Part shown: positions 37,076-37,580 of the stretch, piece after piece
Layout: the number at the start of each line of letters is the position of its first letter
How positions within the stretch are numbered: position 1 is the first letter of the stretch
Assembly (NCBI GenBank): GCA_001642005.1
Contig: LWCA01000236.1
Span: 1-37,580, forward strand
Length of the DNA: 37,580 nucleotides
Reading direction: 5' to 3'
Source: Intoshia linei
Taxonomy: Eukaryota > Orthonectida > Rhopaluridae
The notes under the pieces: model-generated
Databases searched by the model: none
Told to the model about the DNA's origin: nothing
What the model saw: only the letters and a program-made list of their open reading frames with translations
Made by a program: the position numbers and the translations under genes

Positions 37076-37580
37076 TTTGGACTCCTAAGATAATATTACA
37101 AAAAACCTGTGGATCCCATAAAAAATTAATAATAATGACAATTTTTAATGAATCATTACATTTGGGTGAAACGAATGATGGTCAAATGACATGGAGTATT
37201 CTATTTTTGCGAAATAATAAACTTAATTAACTATTAATATTAACCTTTATCCCGTCAATGTTCATAAAATGGAACATGTTTTTCAGGTATCGTTTACAGT
37301 ACATTATTAATAGTTTACTACATATTTTATCAGATCAATAAAGACTATATTATCTATCATCCCTGTGAAAAATTAATATTTTATATCCCTTGGTTCATGT
37401 TTCATAGAATCATGAATATTGACTGATTTTTTGTCCCATTTTCAGTTTGAAATTTAAAGCTTCTTTTATGACTAGAAACTTGGCTGTCATAAATTTTAAT
37501 AAAATTATAATTATTTTAATAAAACCATTAAATAAAACCGATGCTCCTAAAATAGAATAATGGAGGTTTCCCAATAAGTT

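Larger units (their letters stand above)
36528..37580 (+). other. NaV intron in domain II S4, runs off the window
   Basis: Begins with donor GTAACT after RSLRL. I found no continuation of S4 before the window ends, so the intron is at least 1053 nt. It contains the hAT-like element 36702-37036 and a further hAT-like left end at 37052. Confidence 0.7.

Noticed and set aside
36872-37230. Plus-strand ORFs of 68-73 codons near the window end
   Set aside because: They overlap the hAT-like element and its flank, have no splice context and do not resemble the next NaV exon.

Overview
The window is a strongly AT-rich piece of an animal (metazoan) nuclear genome. It encodes an otoferlin-type ferlin, a class A seven-helix receptor, an ERK7/MAPK15 kinase and the start of a voltage-gated sodium channel, all intron-rich with GT-AG introns and the standard genetic code. 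A true NaV channel with the Asp of the DEKA filter argues against nematodes and, from what I recall, parasitic flatworms. Very short introns (mostly 33-45 nt), tight gene spacing and high AT suggest a compact, derived invertebrate genome; an orthonectid-like spiralian is one possibility, but this is a guess.

Layout: 740-966 (+), a small signal-peptide plus one-helix membrane protein. 13859-1022 (-), a complete 42-exon otoferlin-like ferlin whose splice model closes to 1914 codons plus stop. 17237-14355 (-), a 261-residue HSD17B10-type dehydrogenase. 19495-17879 (-), a class A GPCR of 410 residues. 19863-19657 (-), an unassigned exon-like block. 21015-25993 (+), the ribonucleotide reductase large subunit (800 aa). 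26274-29943 (+), MAPK15/ERK7 (576 aa). 30587 to beyond the window (+), a NaV alpha subunit from its N-terminus to the start of the domain II S4 helix. I assembled these models by hand from splice sites, reading-frame phase and family similarity. All five multi-exon genes seen whole give totals divisible by three with no internal stop.

Most introns are close to the minimum size. The few long ones (0.3-2 kb) hold repeats: non-autonomous hAT-like elements with short inverted ends and 8-bp target duplications (best at 36702-37036; others at 9566-10067, 27764-28743, 31608-31957), a dispersed motif around TTGACTG...TACTACGTAC, a three-copy 54-bp tandem, and a diverged repeat shared by a ferlin intron and a NaV intron. 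Three introns are 36 nt, stop-free and in frame, so retaining them would only insert 12 residues.

The genes do not form a pathway. They are separate housekeeping (RNR, HSD17B10) and sensory, neural or ciliary-type genes (ferlin, NaV, MAPK15, GPCR) that happen to be neighbours. I found no rRNA, tRNA, CRISPR or viral gene.
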